A DNA stretch of 64,000 nt from Beaufortia kweichowensis (Eukaryota > Chordata > Actinopteri > Cypriniformes > Gastromyzontidae): contig CM032804.1 of assembly GCA_019155185.1 (NCBI GenBank), forward strand, positions 12,930,992 through 12,994,991, in the 5' to 3' direction. The stretch's first letter is position 1; each line of letters opens with the position of its first letter. The notes beneath the pieces were generated by a model, which was not told where the DNA came from, ran no database searches, and saw only the letters and a list, made by a program, of their open reading frames with translations. This document shows positions 24,920 to 38,019 of this stretch, in pieces. The position numbers were made by a program, and so were the translations under genes.

Positions 24920-27900
24920 CTAGTCATCTACTGTGATATTGCGGAACAGGTAAGCCATGGACTCGCCGTTGTGAATGCGTCTGATAGCTTCAGCCAAGAT
25001 CATACTGACATCCACGGTCTTGATCTTAGGACACTGCAGCTTTTGTACCTCATGAGGGACTGTGTTGGTCACCACCACCTGAAAGAGCATAAATGATACA
25101 TAATTATATATTAACCTTTCATTTAGTCTCTGATCAGTCACATGATGCTGAACATTCAGACACAAGCATAACAAATGAATGGATTTGATCAGTGTTCTTT
25201 TGCTTTGTTGTCAAGATCAACAATTATTTTGTAAAAATCTCCATGAAGCATTTATTTTACCTTATAATCACTTTGTGACCCAGTCTGTGAAAAGTAATTT
25301 TCTGTGATATAATGATTCTGAATGTAAAAATTGGCTATTCTGCACATTAAACACTGCATTTATCAAACAATGTGACTGAAGTCTGTGAGTTTTACTGTTA
25401 AATATAACAGAAGTGAAGAAACAAATTCACATTCCAGAGTCTTGTGTGTTTTTCTGTGGAGGCTCAGACTCACTTCATCTATAGCAGACTCCTCGATGAG
25501 ACGCGGAGCATCTGCGGATAACAGCCCATGAGTGGCCATGATGTAAATCTTATATGCTCCTCTCTCTTTCAGAATCTCTGCTGTTGCCACGAAGTCCTCC
25601 ACATCATCTATAATATCATCCTGCAGGAGACAGCAAACAACATGCACTTGATTATCAAAAATATCAAAACATATCCACAACCTCAGGAATACACATCAAT
25701 TTTTATATTTCTATTCAATTCTATTTCTAACAAAAACCTTATAATATTAATAATTAATTTGTGTAGTTAGTTAATAGTTAATTTTTACACTTTTGCTTAA
25801 ATAATTTGTAAAAAAAAAAAAAAAAACTATATTATATTAAGTATTTACATTATATATAATAATTATTATTCATTATATATAAATTGTCATTTGTTAACAT
25901 TTCAACAACTGTCACCTATTAATGTCACTATGATTTCAATCTTTGACATGGACTTACTCAGTAAATATTAAAGATATGAAGGTTATATTTTCAAGGAATG
26001 TTTCTACATTATTTAGGATGATTTTATGTAGAAAACAGTAAATCACAAAAAAAAGACTTTAGCTGGGTTTTCACAGGCAGGGTCACAATAGTCAGTTTTT
26101 TCAAAAGAATGCTAGTACTGGTTATCTTTACTATTTTCAACTTATAACTAGTACAAGAAGTTCTTACAACAATGATGGCGATGCGACCTCCAACGTCTCC
26201 GACAACAGTGATGGGAGGTTTCTCCTTGGCCATCATTACTATAAAGAAAAACAAACTCGTCCTTTAACAAAATCATTTCAGGAAACTGATGTTAGATGCC
26301 AAACCAATCACATTCCACCATCAGAGTAGATTGGGTAAAATGGGCTCAAATCAATAATAATGATCTAAACCTCTGGCATCCTCAAATCTGACGAGTCCTG
26401 CGGGACCCTGTTATACATTATATAACATCTACTCATTGAAGTGTTCATCCCATTTTACCCCACCTACAATTCAATTCAAATTAGTAATGAAAAACACATT
26501 GCGGCACATGCCATGCAGAAATCAAAATGACCTCATGGTCCCCGATAAACTCATTTTAAATGCAGGAAACTACAGAAATATTAACTTCATCCTTAAGTTA
26601 ATATGACAGACTCCAGGACGCTGATCGCAGGGCTAATTTCATACAGCCAGAGGAAAGACAAAAGACAAAGCAAAAACACACACTCCAACCCAGGTGAAGA
26701 CGAGAGGAAGATCAGAGGATCGATCTGAGAAAACACAGAGGTTAAAGGAGGTATACATGCCTTCAACACATGCCTTTCATTGACACACAACCCAAAAACG
26801 TCTAGACTTTCATTACCTCCTGTTTTATAGATCAAAGTAGCTTACGGACATCACATAAAAGATCATTCAATAAACGACAAGCGATGCTAAAGAGAACATT
26901 CAATAATACTCTATAATAGATCAAAAGCAACACAATTTATCAGGAAAAATCTAATTACAACACGGCCTCTGTGGTACAGTCACATGTGATTTATCCGCAT
27001 ATTTTTTGATCTGAGTTGATGTATGGGTATATATTTACACTTCTGCATTTGGCAGGTCGTTTTTAGCATGTTTAATCCCTGGGGATGGATCCCATGGCCT
27101 TTGCGTTGCATTGCAACACTACAATGTAATATTAGCAATAGATATAACACAGCTGTATTTGCGCTTTCATAAATCATATCATCAATACTGTCCATTTTTT
27201 AAGCTCATGCGGACAATTAGCATATGCCAACCTATCATCTTACACCACCAACTTTACTTTTATCTTTTTATCAATGTCATGCGATTCCAGGATGATGCAT
27301 AAGTATTGGTTACAAGCAGCTCATCAACCATCATTTAAAAACTCTAGCTGAAGGATTTCCAAAAGCAGGCATGATGTGTTGATCAGCAAGATGAGCCCGG
27401 ATCACAAACAAAGGCATATTTCTCAGGACGGACATTCAATGGTTCCCTTTTTGAACAATGATGTTCACATGGATTTAAGAAAAAGCACTCCATCTGAGGC
27501 TTCTTAGTTCTGTTTGGAAGCACTCTGAAGCGTACACATATATTTTTCAATTGCTATCAGTATCTGCTCGCGTATAAACTGCATTAGTTATGGGCAGTGT
27601 AACTATACATAATATCTGTGAAGTGACAACTGTCAATTGACAGAGATTCTGCTATACTGGTAAAGGGACAGTTCACCCAAATATAAATAATTATCATCAT
27701 TTACTCACTCTAATGTCATGTCAGATGTATACGACTCTCATCAGCTGAACACAAACTAATAATTTCATATTATAAAACTGAAGTGAAAAAAATACGTTTA
27801 CAGTTTTGATCACAGTAATAATGAAAGTCTTTGTGACTCTGTAGGTTTCAGTGCTTCAGAGTGCTTGCACAGCAGATGCTGAGAAACCTCGGCCACAGCA

Positions 27901-30831
27901 CACATGCAATAAGGAACCATTTTAGCGTGTTTACTGCTGTGATCAGTAGCAAATAAAGTTAACCATCATACTTGGGAGCTCTATGCCTGGGAACGGAGCT
28001 TGTTGTTTGCCTATTACCAAATAATAAACATCACGTTATACAAAATCAGCGCATAATTCCTAGCTGCAGACAAAAACAAACGTTTTAAAAACGTTACATA
28101 AACATTATATAAAATATTTGTTTGTATTATGTTAATAAAAATGTAATTTTTTGTTGTGCATTATGTTTAGGAGAACTCGGAGCGAGAACTGATTGAAGAT
28201 TGATTCATTTTCTTTGTGCAAAGTGTAATTTCTTTCTTTTTTGTTTGGGGTGAAATGTTTAACTCAGATGAGTTTTACAAAATGATTAGAGTAGTGAGAC
28301 ACCGATTAGTTGTGTTGCTGGTCTTGTTTGGGCTTATAAATCTGTGCATGGATGTGTAGGCTTACATGGCAACTCCAATCCGGGATGTCCGGAGGTGTTG
28401 CGGACACAGGGAGGAGACTGACGCCCATCTGCCATGTCTGACTCTGAACACTGAGCTTCACCGTGCATGACGGCCAAACCGAGACGCAAACGTTCTGCAT
28501 ATGACTGAGCCCTAAAGAAAAAAACCACAAGAGAAATATAACTGTATAACTGTATAAATATAACTGTATTCATTTACCAGACACTTTAATCCAAACAACT
28601 TCACAATCCAAACAGTTCCTTTTTTCTGTATACTGGAAGCAAATGATTGATGACATTCAGTTCTGTTATACAAACTTACATGATGCATATACTTTATTCT
28701 CATATCAAATTACAAAATCAGCCATTTATTTACTTTACTCTCACTTTATGGTGACAGCCCCAATAACCACAACTAAACCTTCTCACTTACTTAATGCATC
28801 AATAACTGAACATTATGCACAAATCTTAATGTAATTGGCTCATTTAAAAATACTATGATAGTAGTATTCTGTTAACCATGTTTTATTCTAACCCAAAGAT
28901 TTTCCCCATAAACCATTTGAAAAACGAAGACTGCAATTTTCATCCTGGCCCGCTTATCATTGTGATAAACACAACACAAACCCAACCTATGAGCTGGTTA
29001 CCTTTTTGCAGCAGATGGGGACTTGGCTACGATGATTGCATTTCTATAATCAGGAACCTATGTAAGAAAGATAAGAAAAGGGAAGAACGCATTTGTTTTT
29101 TTATTAGTAAAAAAGGAACTTAGTTTGTCAAATAACGGCTCAGGCTCACCTCCTCCTGAATGTACTGAAGGAGAAATGGAGACGCCCGCAGGTTATCCAC
29201 GGGGAAAGTAAAGAAACCCTGGATCTCTTTCTGGTGCAGATCCATGGTGATGATGTGAGACAGACCTGGATAAAATTGCAGATTAAAGCCTGTTAAAAAC
29301 TCTCATTACATAGATCGCATTAAAACTGAGGCCATCAAAAGGCATTACCTGCTTTAGCTAACATGGCAGCGAGCAGTTTGCAGACGATAGACCCTCTCTT
29401 CCTCATCTTACACTGTTTACTGTAGGGGAAGTATGGGATCACACCGATGATGTTCTTGGCGCAGGAGGTCTTCAGCGCATAGGTCATAACCAGCAGCTCC
29501 ATAATGGCTGTATTAACATCTCTAAGATGCAGATATATCAGTATGTTAGTCCATTGCTCTTGTAAAGTGCTATATATGCAGAATCTGAATGGAACAGCAC
29601 ACTCAAGATTAATATACATGTTGATCACTTAGCATTCAAGATGTGCGGTACAACAACACATGGACTCAAATGACTCCAGCTTAACAAGCAATCAAATGAT
29701 TTCTTGTTTAAAATCCAATTCTCTCCCTATCATTTGCACTCTTACCTGGGGATGGTCTGAATGATGAAGATTGTTTGGCCTCTGACAGATTCTTTGATCT
29801 CAACTCTGGTTTCTGTCAGATAAGAGGTAAGCCCATCAAGAAGAACAGAATGTTTATTTGGCAATAACAACATCATTTAGTTAATCTCTTGAAAAATGTT
29901 GTTTGGTTATTGTTCCGTTTGTATACGTAAAATAAGGTTTACTATTAAGACCAATATGTTTTTTATATTGTGAAATTATTTACATAACAATTAGACAATA
30001 ACAGTTCTGTTATTCCTATTGAACACATTGATAATTTTTTATTGATTGTACAAAAAAGCCGTGATTTGTTTTTAAAGCACAATAAATATATACCATAACA
30101 AAACAATAATATTAAACATTTTCCTTTGTGTTACAGTACATATTTAACAGTGACTGTCAAAATGAAAAGAAAAATCTATGTATAAATATTATTTTATCAG
30201 TTAAGTGATTCACCTCTGTTTGCTTCCTGATAAACGACAGACTTCCCCAGCTCAACTCCAAGACGCCTGGGGTGCACATACAACCAGAAAATCAAGACTG
30301 CATATCTTATGGCATTTAATACATGTTATTTCAGTCACAGTTGGCTTCACTGAATGTAATGGTGTCTTTCAAGACCAGTCAGTCACATGCTCTGGATATG
30401 TGACACAAAACCCACTACAGACCACCCTGATCATGCTCAAATCTGTAGTGTCACACACATTGAAATCGCTTTCTATTTGTCTTTTAGTACACTTAATATA
30501 GACGCAGTCTAGTTAAAGTGGTCTAAATCTTAAACCTTTAGTCTAGACCACCACAGAATGTTGGGGGATTTGCACTTTGGATTCGGAGTGATAATGTGAA
30601 GAAAACAAGGCCAGATCGACCTGTCATATGTTCAGCCTCTCAAAGAGCCAAAAATACATAATAACATCACTGGACATACCAACAACAAGACAACAAGTTA
30701 AAATACAATGCAGCTGAAATATGATGGTGTTGGTAATGTGGTACATACTCAGTGATCTTCTTAGCGAGTTCAGTGCATGCAGGCGTAGAGTTGGCAGAGA
30801 AGACACGATAACCGCTTTTTGCCACGTTCAT
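24920..30831 (-). CDS. prpsap1: Phosphoribosyl pyrophosphate synthetase-associated protein 1 (10 coding exons, 356 aa)
   Basis: Coding exons in transcript order are 30831-30749, 30266-30214, 29812-29746, 29521-29349, 29265-29150, 29057-29002, 28511-28366, 26238-26168, 25620-25474 and 25078-24920. All have GT-AG borders; the sum is 1071 nt in frame. The product begins MNVAKSGYRVFSANSTPACT and ends AYLFRNITVDD, matching vertebrate PRPSAP1 in length and better than PRPSAP2 (which ends NIGLDD, from memory). PRPSAP1 is a non-catalytic partner of PRPS1/2 in the cytosolic PRPP synthetase complex and restrains PRPP formation for nucleotide synthesis. In line with lost catalysis, the PRPP-binding loop region reads VDDIIDDVED rather than the catalytic DDMADTCGT type, and the SPD motif of active enzymes reads SPSAAKR here. 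No frameshift or premature stop. The start codon is the first ATG of the conserved N-terminus. It is divergently paired with luc7l3. Confidence 0.95.
25910..26088 (+). mobile_element. Miniature inverted-repeat element, copy B (left end lost)
   Basis: Interior and right terminus ('AGCTGGGTTTTCACAGGC', then GGGTCACA) match the copies at 3300-3529 and 59583-59801. The left terminal repeat is missing or too diverged to see. It sits in a prpsap1 intron, about 80 bp from the splice donor at 26168. Confidence 0.6.
27661..27800 (+). repeat. Common teleost interspersed repeat ('GGGACAGTTCACCCAAA' type)
   Basis: Begins 'AAAGGGACAGTTCACCCAAA' and continues with the 'TCATCATTTACTCACTC' and 'CTGAACACAAA' blocks that recur throughout cyprinid genomes. 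It lies in a prpsap1 intron; right edge uncertain. A decayed copy of the same type lies at about 31474-31570. Confidence 0.55.
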
Positions 30832-31776
30832 GATTACCAACAAATCGAATGCGATTTACACAGCTCTAAAGACGCGGCAATGACAACTTTAATCGTGTGG
30901 TCCTGTCTTCGTCTTCATGCAAGAAAGCGAGCGGTGAAAAGAGAAATGAGCTGAATGAAGTCCAGTGCCTGTGGGCTGCTCCAGAAGTTCACTGCAGTTT
31001 GCAAACAATCAGTCGATCACTACGAGTCACTTCTGCCGGTGAGTGTGAATGCAGGATCAGTAACGCCACCTACCGGCGTGGAGGGCACATTACTCACAGA
31101 CGTACCTACCGTCTACGATAAAAGACCATTTACTGCCACATGCCCTTAGGTGATTAGAATAAATTAAAAAAACCCATATATACCACCGTTGAAAATGTTA
31201 TGGTCATTTGACTCAAATGTTTCTCATGACCCTAGAAACTTTTTGATTTAAAGCCTTATGCTTAAAAGTTACATTTATGGGCCAAATATGATTATGCCAA
31301 CATATTAATGTCTTTCAACACAGAGCTAAAAATTTTAATTAAATATATGACGTGGGCCAGTTATTAAAAAACAGCCAACAAGAGCCCTGTACTCATTAAG
31401 CAGACTATTCAAAGCGACCTTAATTAGAAAGCGTTTGACATTTCGTCAGTGAGCTAACAATAACTGCAGATTAAAAAGCAATATGGGGATAGTTAACCCA
31501 AAATGTAGTTTTTTTCATCGTTTATTCACCTTCATGTCATTCAAAATCTGAATAAGACTCCTTCTTTATAAATGAATATGACTCTATCATCCACTCCACT
31601 AGGAGGCGCACTAAAGTCTGACGCTCCTCGAGGTGACTTATGGGTAAAATGTGTTGCGCCCTAGTAGTGAGCTGCCATTTTGTCTCATAGATCAGTGGAG
31701 TGGACGGGGCACACGTTGTTCTGTAGATGAATAACAGGACTTTATTAAAACGGATTTGAACTAAACTCGAGGCACG
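30832..31776. promoter_or_regulatory. Divergent promoter region between prpsap1 and luc7l3
   Basis: Only about 945 bp separate the two start codons, which face away from each other, so a shared regulatory region is likely. The prpsap1 side (30850-31130) is CpG-bearing and has no TATA box. On the luc7l3 side, GCCATTTT (31674-31681), a YY1-type element common near start sites of housekeeping genes, lies about 95 bp before the ATG. Inverted arms (TCCACTCCACT at 31590-31600, matched by AGTGGAGTGGA at 31693-31703) bracket this stretch. A decayed interspersed repeat occupies about 31474-31570. Confidence 0.5.
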
Positions 31777-34700
31777 ATGCTTTCTGCAGCCCAGTTGCTC
31801 GATGAGTTAATGGGCCGGGACCGGAATTTGGCTCCGGATGAGAAGCGCTGTAATGTGCGCTGGGATGACGAGAGTGTGAGTGAGCTAACGGCTAAAATGA
31901 GCGGCGATTTACCAATTACACACACGCACATTTATTTGACCTGCCTATTTCCGCGGACACGACTTATTTAGATGTATTTGTTTTTATTTAAACTGCACGA
32001 GGATTTGGGTTTAGTTGTAACCATTCAGCAGCACACTGCTTTCATTGTTGAATGTGCTTGCACGCGACACACACACACACACACATAACTGCAGTGTCCC
32101 GCCCTCATCCAGAACAGACAAACACCGTTATCAGATTGATTATGTTTGAGTTTAGGGAGTTTTTATAGTGTAATCCTACCTGTTACACTTGTACCTGTAA
32201 CCTGCCGTGTGTTTGATATGGACAGTGGCACTTGTGTGTATTACATGTGATTACTATACACCTCCTATAGACTTGTATTGAAAGACTCGCACCACATATA
32301 GAAACAAGAATACTAGAGGGTGATCTCTTGATTTAGACTATTGGGCAAACACCCAAAACACCACAGCAACTGTTACTTTATATCAGTGCGATTTAAAACT
32401 CTCTTAACACCATAGCAACAGTCGGGTCAACTATCCGTAACACCCTAGCAACAACTATCAACTGTCTAGAATAGATCCATTGACGCGTACAAATAAACGT
32501 TTCTTTCAATTACTTGTTATTCATTTCTATTTTTTATTCATTTTTATGATATTTAATAAAATCACGTTAATAATATTATATTATGTTGTAGTTATTCATA
32601 TATTTCAACTGTTTCGATATTGCCAAGATGTCATGTTTTGGCTGGGTGTGTGTTGCCACACACATTTCTTTTCAACATTATAATACATGTAACGTAATAC
32701 AACATTATATTGTAAAATAAATGGGTTAGCTGTTATTCTTTGTGAGTGCATTCTCTGTTAAATAATTTATTCAAATCATGCAAAGTTATTATAAATAAAG
32801 AGCTTGATTTATGTATATGCTTGTTTTTGTCTGTCTGCAGGTGTGCAGGTACTACCTGTGTGGCTTTTGCCCTGCAGAGCTGTTCACAAATACACGATCA
32901 GACTTGGGTAAGAATCACTTACCACATACAGTTCGTCTCAAATTTATTTAATTTTTTAACCTCTGTCTAATGCAACATTTTCTTTTCCAGGTCCTTGTGA
33001 AAAGATCCATGATGAAAACTTAAGGAAAACGTATGTTATACAGATGCATTTCTTATAAGAAATTATATAATTAAGAAATATAAATGTATAGTTTGCATAA
33101 TGTGAATAAAGCCTGTTTTAGGCCCCTTTTGCAGAGTGACACAATTTTTCCCAACAGTCAGAGCAGTTCCTAACAGTTTACCCCTTATATCCCGATTACC
33201 ATAATTCAATATATAAAAATAAGAACCAATAAAGATTTTTTACAATTATTTTTTAGGTATTTACCTGTTTTTGTTGCACTGTTAATTTTTTATAATTATT
33301 AATGTCTGGTAACTCATTTAAACCGTAAAAAGCCATTCGATACTTTTGTTGTCGGTGAAGGTTGACCCATGATCTGACATTCTGATCTGATCTGGCTTTA
33401 GGTATGAGAAAAGTTCCCGCTTCATGAAGGAAGGATATGAGAGAGACTTCCTGCGGTACTTGCAGAGCCTCTTGGCCGAGGTGGAGCGCAGGATTCGGAG
33501 GGGACACGCACGTTTGGCACTGTCACAAGCCCAGCAGAACTCTGGAGTATGTACAATCATAGCCGTTTCAATGTCTTGATGCAATTGCTTTTATAGTCCT
33601 ATTATAGTTTACCTTAATTTGGAGACAACTGTTTGTTTAATGCTTTAGCACAGTCATTCCCAAACTGTGGTCCGCGGACCACTAGTGGTCCGTGAGGGTA
33701 CTGCAGGTGGTCCGTGGAAAGGCAAAATAAAATAATATTTTACCTTCATTTTACCAGGAAATTCCCATAAAATTTTTTTAAAAAGAATATGTAGGCCTAT
33801 ATTGATATAACATTTGCATTCAATTGTCAAGTTATTGTGCGATTACTAAAATAGGCCAGTGGTGTTCGGCCGTGACGTTCAAGTTCGGTGTCAAATTAAC
33901 CTGATTAGGCCCTCGGTGACATGAGTAAATAAATAAATTAAATATGTGGCAGCCATTGTGTGCAGTAAACTTTCTTTTCACAAGCTTGTTGCACACTGAT
34001 GTGATGACTAGTTATAGTAGTGCTTGTAAGCCTATTTAGAGGTGCGGATTAATTCAGGTAAGTCTGTGTGTAGACATTTTATTATGTGTGTTATGAGGTG
34101 GTCTGCAAAATTTTTTGATTACAAATAGTGGTCCACACACACAAAAAGTTTGAAAAACCCTGCTTTAGCATATTGAAAATGTCACAAACCTTGAGTAGGC
34201 AAAGTGTAGAGCTTACGAGACGTAAAGATTTGAAAAACAGACTTTTCGAAATATCTCATTTTGTGATCAGTTTAAAAAAATCCAATTCTTATTTCCAGAC
34301 ACCGGGTCCATCAGGGAAGAATGAGGAGAAGGCTCAGGTCCTCACGGAGAAGATTGAAGAGCTTGTTGTTCAGGTGAACTCTATAAGCCGTTAAGGAGAT
34401 GAGTGTGTTTGGCAGGCTGTCAAAGTGAAATACCAAGTGTGTTTATATGTGTGTGTTTAGATTGAAGAGTTGGGCTCAGAGGGCCGTGTTGAGGAGGCGC
34501 AGGGTATGATGAAGCTGGTGGAGCAGCTGAAGGAGGAGAGGGAGCAGCTCAGTTCCACACCTTCAGTAAGTCTATACACATACTGCCTTACACACACACA
34601 GTGCTGTCCTGACATTACAAAACTGTGTGTGTCTGTATGTTTTTAAAGATTGTTGTGTTTGATCTTATTGAGCTCATGGGTATAACAAAACTCTTTAAGA

Positions 34701-36400
34701 ATAAAGTCACATTTACCTAATGCATGCTATTGATGCCATTGAGAAGCAGTAGCCCATGTAGATCTACTTTTTCTTGCAGTCAAACATGTATATTTTGCAT
34801 TTCATGAAGAAATTAAAGCCTATACATTATTTTGGGTTTATGTAGTGTGACAATGCAAAAAAATCTTAGAAGATTTGCTTTTAAAATAATACATTGTGTT
34901 ACAATCCAGCCTCACTACAGTTAGTCGTATTGGAAATTGTTATATATCAATGATTTTCACTTTCAGCACTAGTCTGAAATCAAAACGAGGGGTGTGTTTT
35001 TCACAAATTTTTTTGTTCTTTTGTCAGACTATCGAGAGCTTTGCGGCGCAGGAGAAGCAGATGGAAGTGTGTGAAGTGTGCGGTGCTTTTCTCATAGTGG
35101 GTGACGCTCAGTCCAGAGTAGATGATCATCTTATGGGCAAACAGCATATGGGATATGCCAAGATTAAATCCACTGTAGAGGAACTTAAGGTGAGTATACT
35201 GACAACTGTGAATTATAGTGATATTGGCTAATGAAGATGTAACTTGTAATAGTGTGACTTTTATGGTTGGGTGTCAGCAGTTGTACCTGTTAGGAGAATT
35301 ATAAAGTGTATTATGAAGTATAAACTAAAGATATGTTTGTACTCTAAAAGGAAAAACTGCACCGGAGATCGGAAGACCCTGAGAAGGATGAGAGAGGAAA
35401 GAAAGAAAAGGAAGACCGGGAGCGCGAAAGGGAGGAACGTGAGAAAAAGCGCAAAGAAGAGGAGGAGAAAGAAAAGGAGCGCGAGAAGGAGAGAGAGCGC
35501 GAGAGGGAAAGGGAACGTGAGCGTGAGAGAGATAGAGATCGTGAGAGGGAAAGGGAACGAGACAGACGTGGGAAGAGGAGTCACTCGAACAGCAGACACT
35601 CCAGCAGAGCATCAGACCGTCGCAGGAGCCGCTCGCGAGACAGGAAGAGGTCCAGGAGTAAAGACCGCGAGAGGAAGCGCAGCAGGTACAAAGCTCACGC
35701 CTGCTATTGTAACAGAGCTTTAAAATTACGTTAATATTATGTTCGGTGTACTTATTTTGTGTAACTTTTTACAGTTTGATCACAAACAAAGTGTTAAGAT
35801 TTGGTCATATGCAATAGTAATAAATTTGGACTTGTATACAAGTATTTCTTGTGGGTTAACCCGCTGTACATTGAACAGGAGCCGTGACCGAGAGAGGAGA
35901 CGCAGCCGGGACCGCTCGGACAGGAAGCGTCGTTCTCGGAGCAGAGAGAGGAGGAGATCTCGCAGCTCTGAGCGCAAGAGCCACCGACACCGCAGCCGCA
36001 GCAGAGACAGAGAGAGAGACAGAGGAGACAAAGACAAGGAGAAAACCTCTAAAGACAAAGGTGTTTTTATCAGTTGTTTGTACATATTTTGCCACAACAA
36101 CACTAGTACAACATAGGGCTGCCATGATGATCGTACTTAGTCGAACAGATCACACGGCTGTCACGCGTAAATCAATCAATCTAATCTGATGGCACACATC
36201 TGCTGTTTCTAAAAGTTGCTGCGGTCTCTCCTGCAGAGCACAAGGACTCCTCCGATGAGAAAAAGAGCAGCGGAAAGGGCTCGGCTGAGAAGTCCAGTGA
36301 GCTCTCCAAGGCCGAGCCCATGGTAACCGAGCCTCCCAAAGCGGAGGTGAACGGCACCGCCGAAGAACTTCATTGTGAAGGTGACACACAGTCCAATTAA
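31777..36400 (+). CDS. luc7l3: LUC7-like 3 pre-mRNA splicing factor (10 coding exons, 457 aa)
   Basis: Coding exons are 31777-31875, 32841-32907, 32991-33030, 33402-33546, 34299-34373, 34461-34565, 35028-35189, 35351-35685, 35879-36060 and 36237-36400, all GT-AG, total 1374 nt in frame. The N-terminus 'AAQLLDELMGRDRNLAPDEK' and the C-terminus GDTQSN match vertebrate LUC7L3 (CROP); the human protein is 432 aa. A first zinc finger uses Cys/His at 35-62 ('CGFCPAELFTNTRSDLGPC' and His62). A coiled-coil segment follows (about 120-176), then a second finger with Cys192, Cys195, His211 and His217. The remainder is a long Arg/Glu/Lys then Arg/Ser tail. LUC7 proteins associate with U1 snRNP in the nucleus and influence 5' splice-site choice. 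Candidate alternative 3' exons lie at 36533-36594 and 38606-38712. AATAAA signals at 36781, 38376 and 38887 suggest several mRNA ends. Confidence 0.96.
32067..32085. repeat. (AC)n microsatellite
   Basis: About nine AC units in luc7l3 intron 1. Confidence 0.8.
33651..34162. mobile_element. hAT-type non-autonomous element (512 bp) in luc7l3 intron 4
   Basis: Starts CAGTCATTCCCAAACTGTGG and ends AAAGTTTGAAAAACCCTG, so terminal repeats begin with CAG and end with CTG as in hAT transposons; the 'CCCAAACTGTGGTCCGCGGACC' block is characteristic of a widespread vertebrate family. It is flanked by a perfect 8-bp target-site duplication CTTTAGCA at 33643-33650 and 34163-34170. No transposase frame. 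Confidence 0.88.
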
Positions 36401-36532
36401 AACTGATCTGATAGGACCTCAGATCAGCCCCAGGTAAGTGCACCGTCCCCTCCGGCCCGGGTCTCTCCCCCTCTCCCCTTCCCCCTTTTTCTTTCAGTTC
36501 TGTCTGTGATTTTTCTTCCTGTTTTTTAATAG

Positions 36533-36594
36533 TGCATCGTAAGTATGCACTGAAGATGGAGACTAGACCGATGAAACGGAAGAAAGTAGAATGA
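36533..36594 (+). other. luc7l3: Candidate alternative terminal coding exon of luc7l3
   Basis: A strong pyrimidine tract and an AG acceptor precede this segment. Splicing from the internal donor at 36380/36381 (GAAG|GTGACA) to 36533 keeps the frame and replaces the GDTQSN ending with a basic tail containing VHRKYALKMETR and KRKKVE before a TGA at 36592-36594. A second in-line donor (36433|GTAAGTG) lies after the usual stop and would make this a 3'-UTR exon instead. An alternative terminal exon starting in a similar way is my recollection for mammals, not verified. Confidence 0.45.
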
Positions 36595-36780
36595 AACAAA
36601 CCCAGAGGGAAAGGCCAGTGTAGTCCTGAAAAACATGCCTGGAGGTACCTCGTTTTGTATCGGTCATACATCTGTCTCTTTAGACAAGTTCTCTTCCAAA
36701 TTTACGTGTTCTTATTTTGTTCCTTTTTTCCTAATTCTGACTTTACTAGTTAAACCTGTTTACTCAATGCTCGCACTGAG

Positions 36781-36786
36781 AATAAA
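36781..36786 (+). terminator. Candidate luc7l3 poly(A) signal (proximal)
   Basis: AATAAA about 380 nt after the main stop codon. Other candidates lie at 38376 and 38887. Confidence 0.4.
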
Positions 36787-37628
36787 TTGGTAGATATGAT
36801 TGTGTGCTCCTATGTATGTACATGCATAAGCGCACAGCATTTTGCCATCTGATGTCTGTAAGGTGTTCATAAGAGGTCCAAGAAGTTCACTGAACTGCAA
36901 TGAATACTGATTTTGTTGGAGTAACATGGATATGTTGCACTTAATACGTCTGTTCTTAAAATTGAGATCCGATAGCATGGGAAGGATGGAAGTGTAGGGT
37001 TAATGAATTATTGCAGCTGACTTCCGCACCTCACACAGCGTTGGTGTTGTGAGCGACCCTCATGAAAAGCCAATTTAAAAATCAAGGATTCTGTCAATCT
37101 ATGCAGGTACTCACCCAAGGTACTCCTTTCACTACCCACATCCATTTGAATGCTGTTGCCTGTGAACGTGTCTCAGAGCTTGATGTTTATTACCCTATCT
37201 CTTTTTCCCAGTTTTAAATGTCTTCAGTTTTGATTTCTGTTGGTTTCAAGTGCCTTTGGCTTATTCTGCACCTGAACAGGTTTATGTAATGTGTCAGATT
37301 TACATATGAGCCCAGTTGAGACAGTAACTTTGTCAAACCACAAAACAGTCCTTTCTTCCTTGTTTGTCTTTCTTATTTTTAGGTCTGATTTAGAGATGGG
37401 CGATGTATCTAGTTTTAGCTCTATTTGATCTCAATTTCTGTTTTTGCTCTGAATTGGCACAAATAGGGTTAATAAGTACTCAAAGTACATTTAAAATCTT
37501 TAGTAAAAGTGCTATTAATTGTAGCATACAACTGTATAATTACAAATTCTATTAAGACAAACAAATCTGATTTTAAATTATTATGTTGAAATGAACCATT
37601 ACAGATCATTTTGATGCACACAAAAAGT

Positions 37629-38019
37629 TTAAAGCTGCATTCTGTAACTTTTGCCTCTATCATCATCTCTACTTTTAACATAAAATTGCAGATTACTTCA
37701 CAAACTTGCGTATATGTGGGTGGAAGTCCACTCAAGTCAGACTGTCATTTCCTTCAAAATTGTTCCCAACAGGTCAAGGTATAAATCGCATCTTAACTTA
37801 TAACCGTGTCCTAACCTGATGTGACACCATGTGATAAAAGGTATCTTTTCTTGTCGTAACCAGCTGTGATATGCAAAAGTGACAGTGAATTAACATGGAA
37901 AATATACCTTTTATCAAGTGTCACAAATGTGGTTAGACCCTGTGGGAAGTCAAGAGAAAGTTTTGAGTTTATGTACTTCCTAAATATTTTAACCTAAAAG
38001 TTTCAGATTGCAGCTTTTA
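37629..38019. mobile_element. Foldback element with terminal inverted repeats, carrying a nested palindrome
   Basis: The left end 'AAAGCTGCATTCTGTAACTT' and right end 'AAGTTTCAGATTGCAGCTTTT' are imperfect inverted repeats of about 23 bp. Inside, 37811-37844 and 37903-37936 form a second inverted repeat ('GATAAAAGGTAT' against 'ATACCTTTTATC'). A half-copy of the outer element is at 46248-46345. No coding frame; it lies between the main luc7l3 stop and its possible distal exon. Confidence 0.55.

Noticed and set aside
35261..36125. Several open frames antisense to the luc7l3 RS-tail exons
   Set aside because: Low-complexity Ser/Leu/Phe readings produced by the purine-rich Arg/Glu/Ser codons of the real gene.
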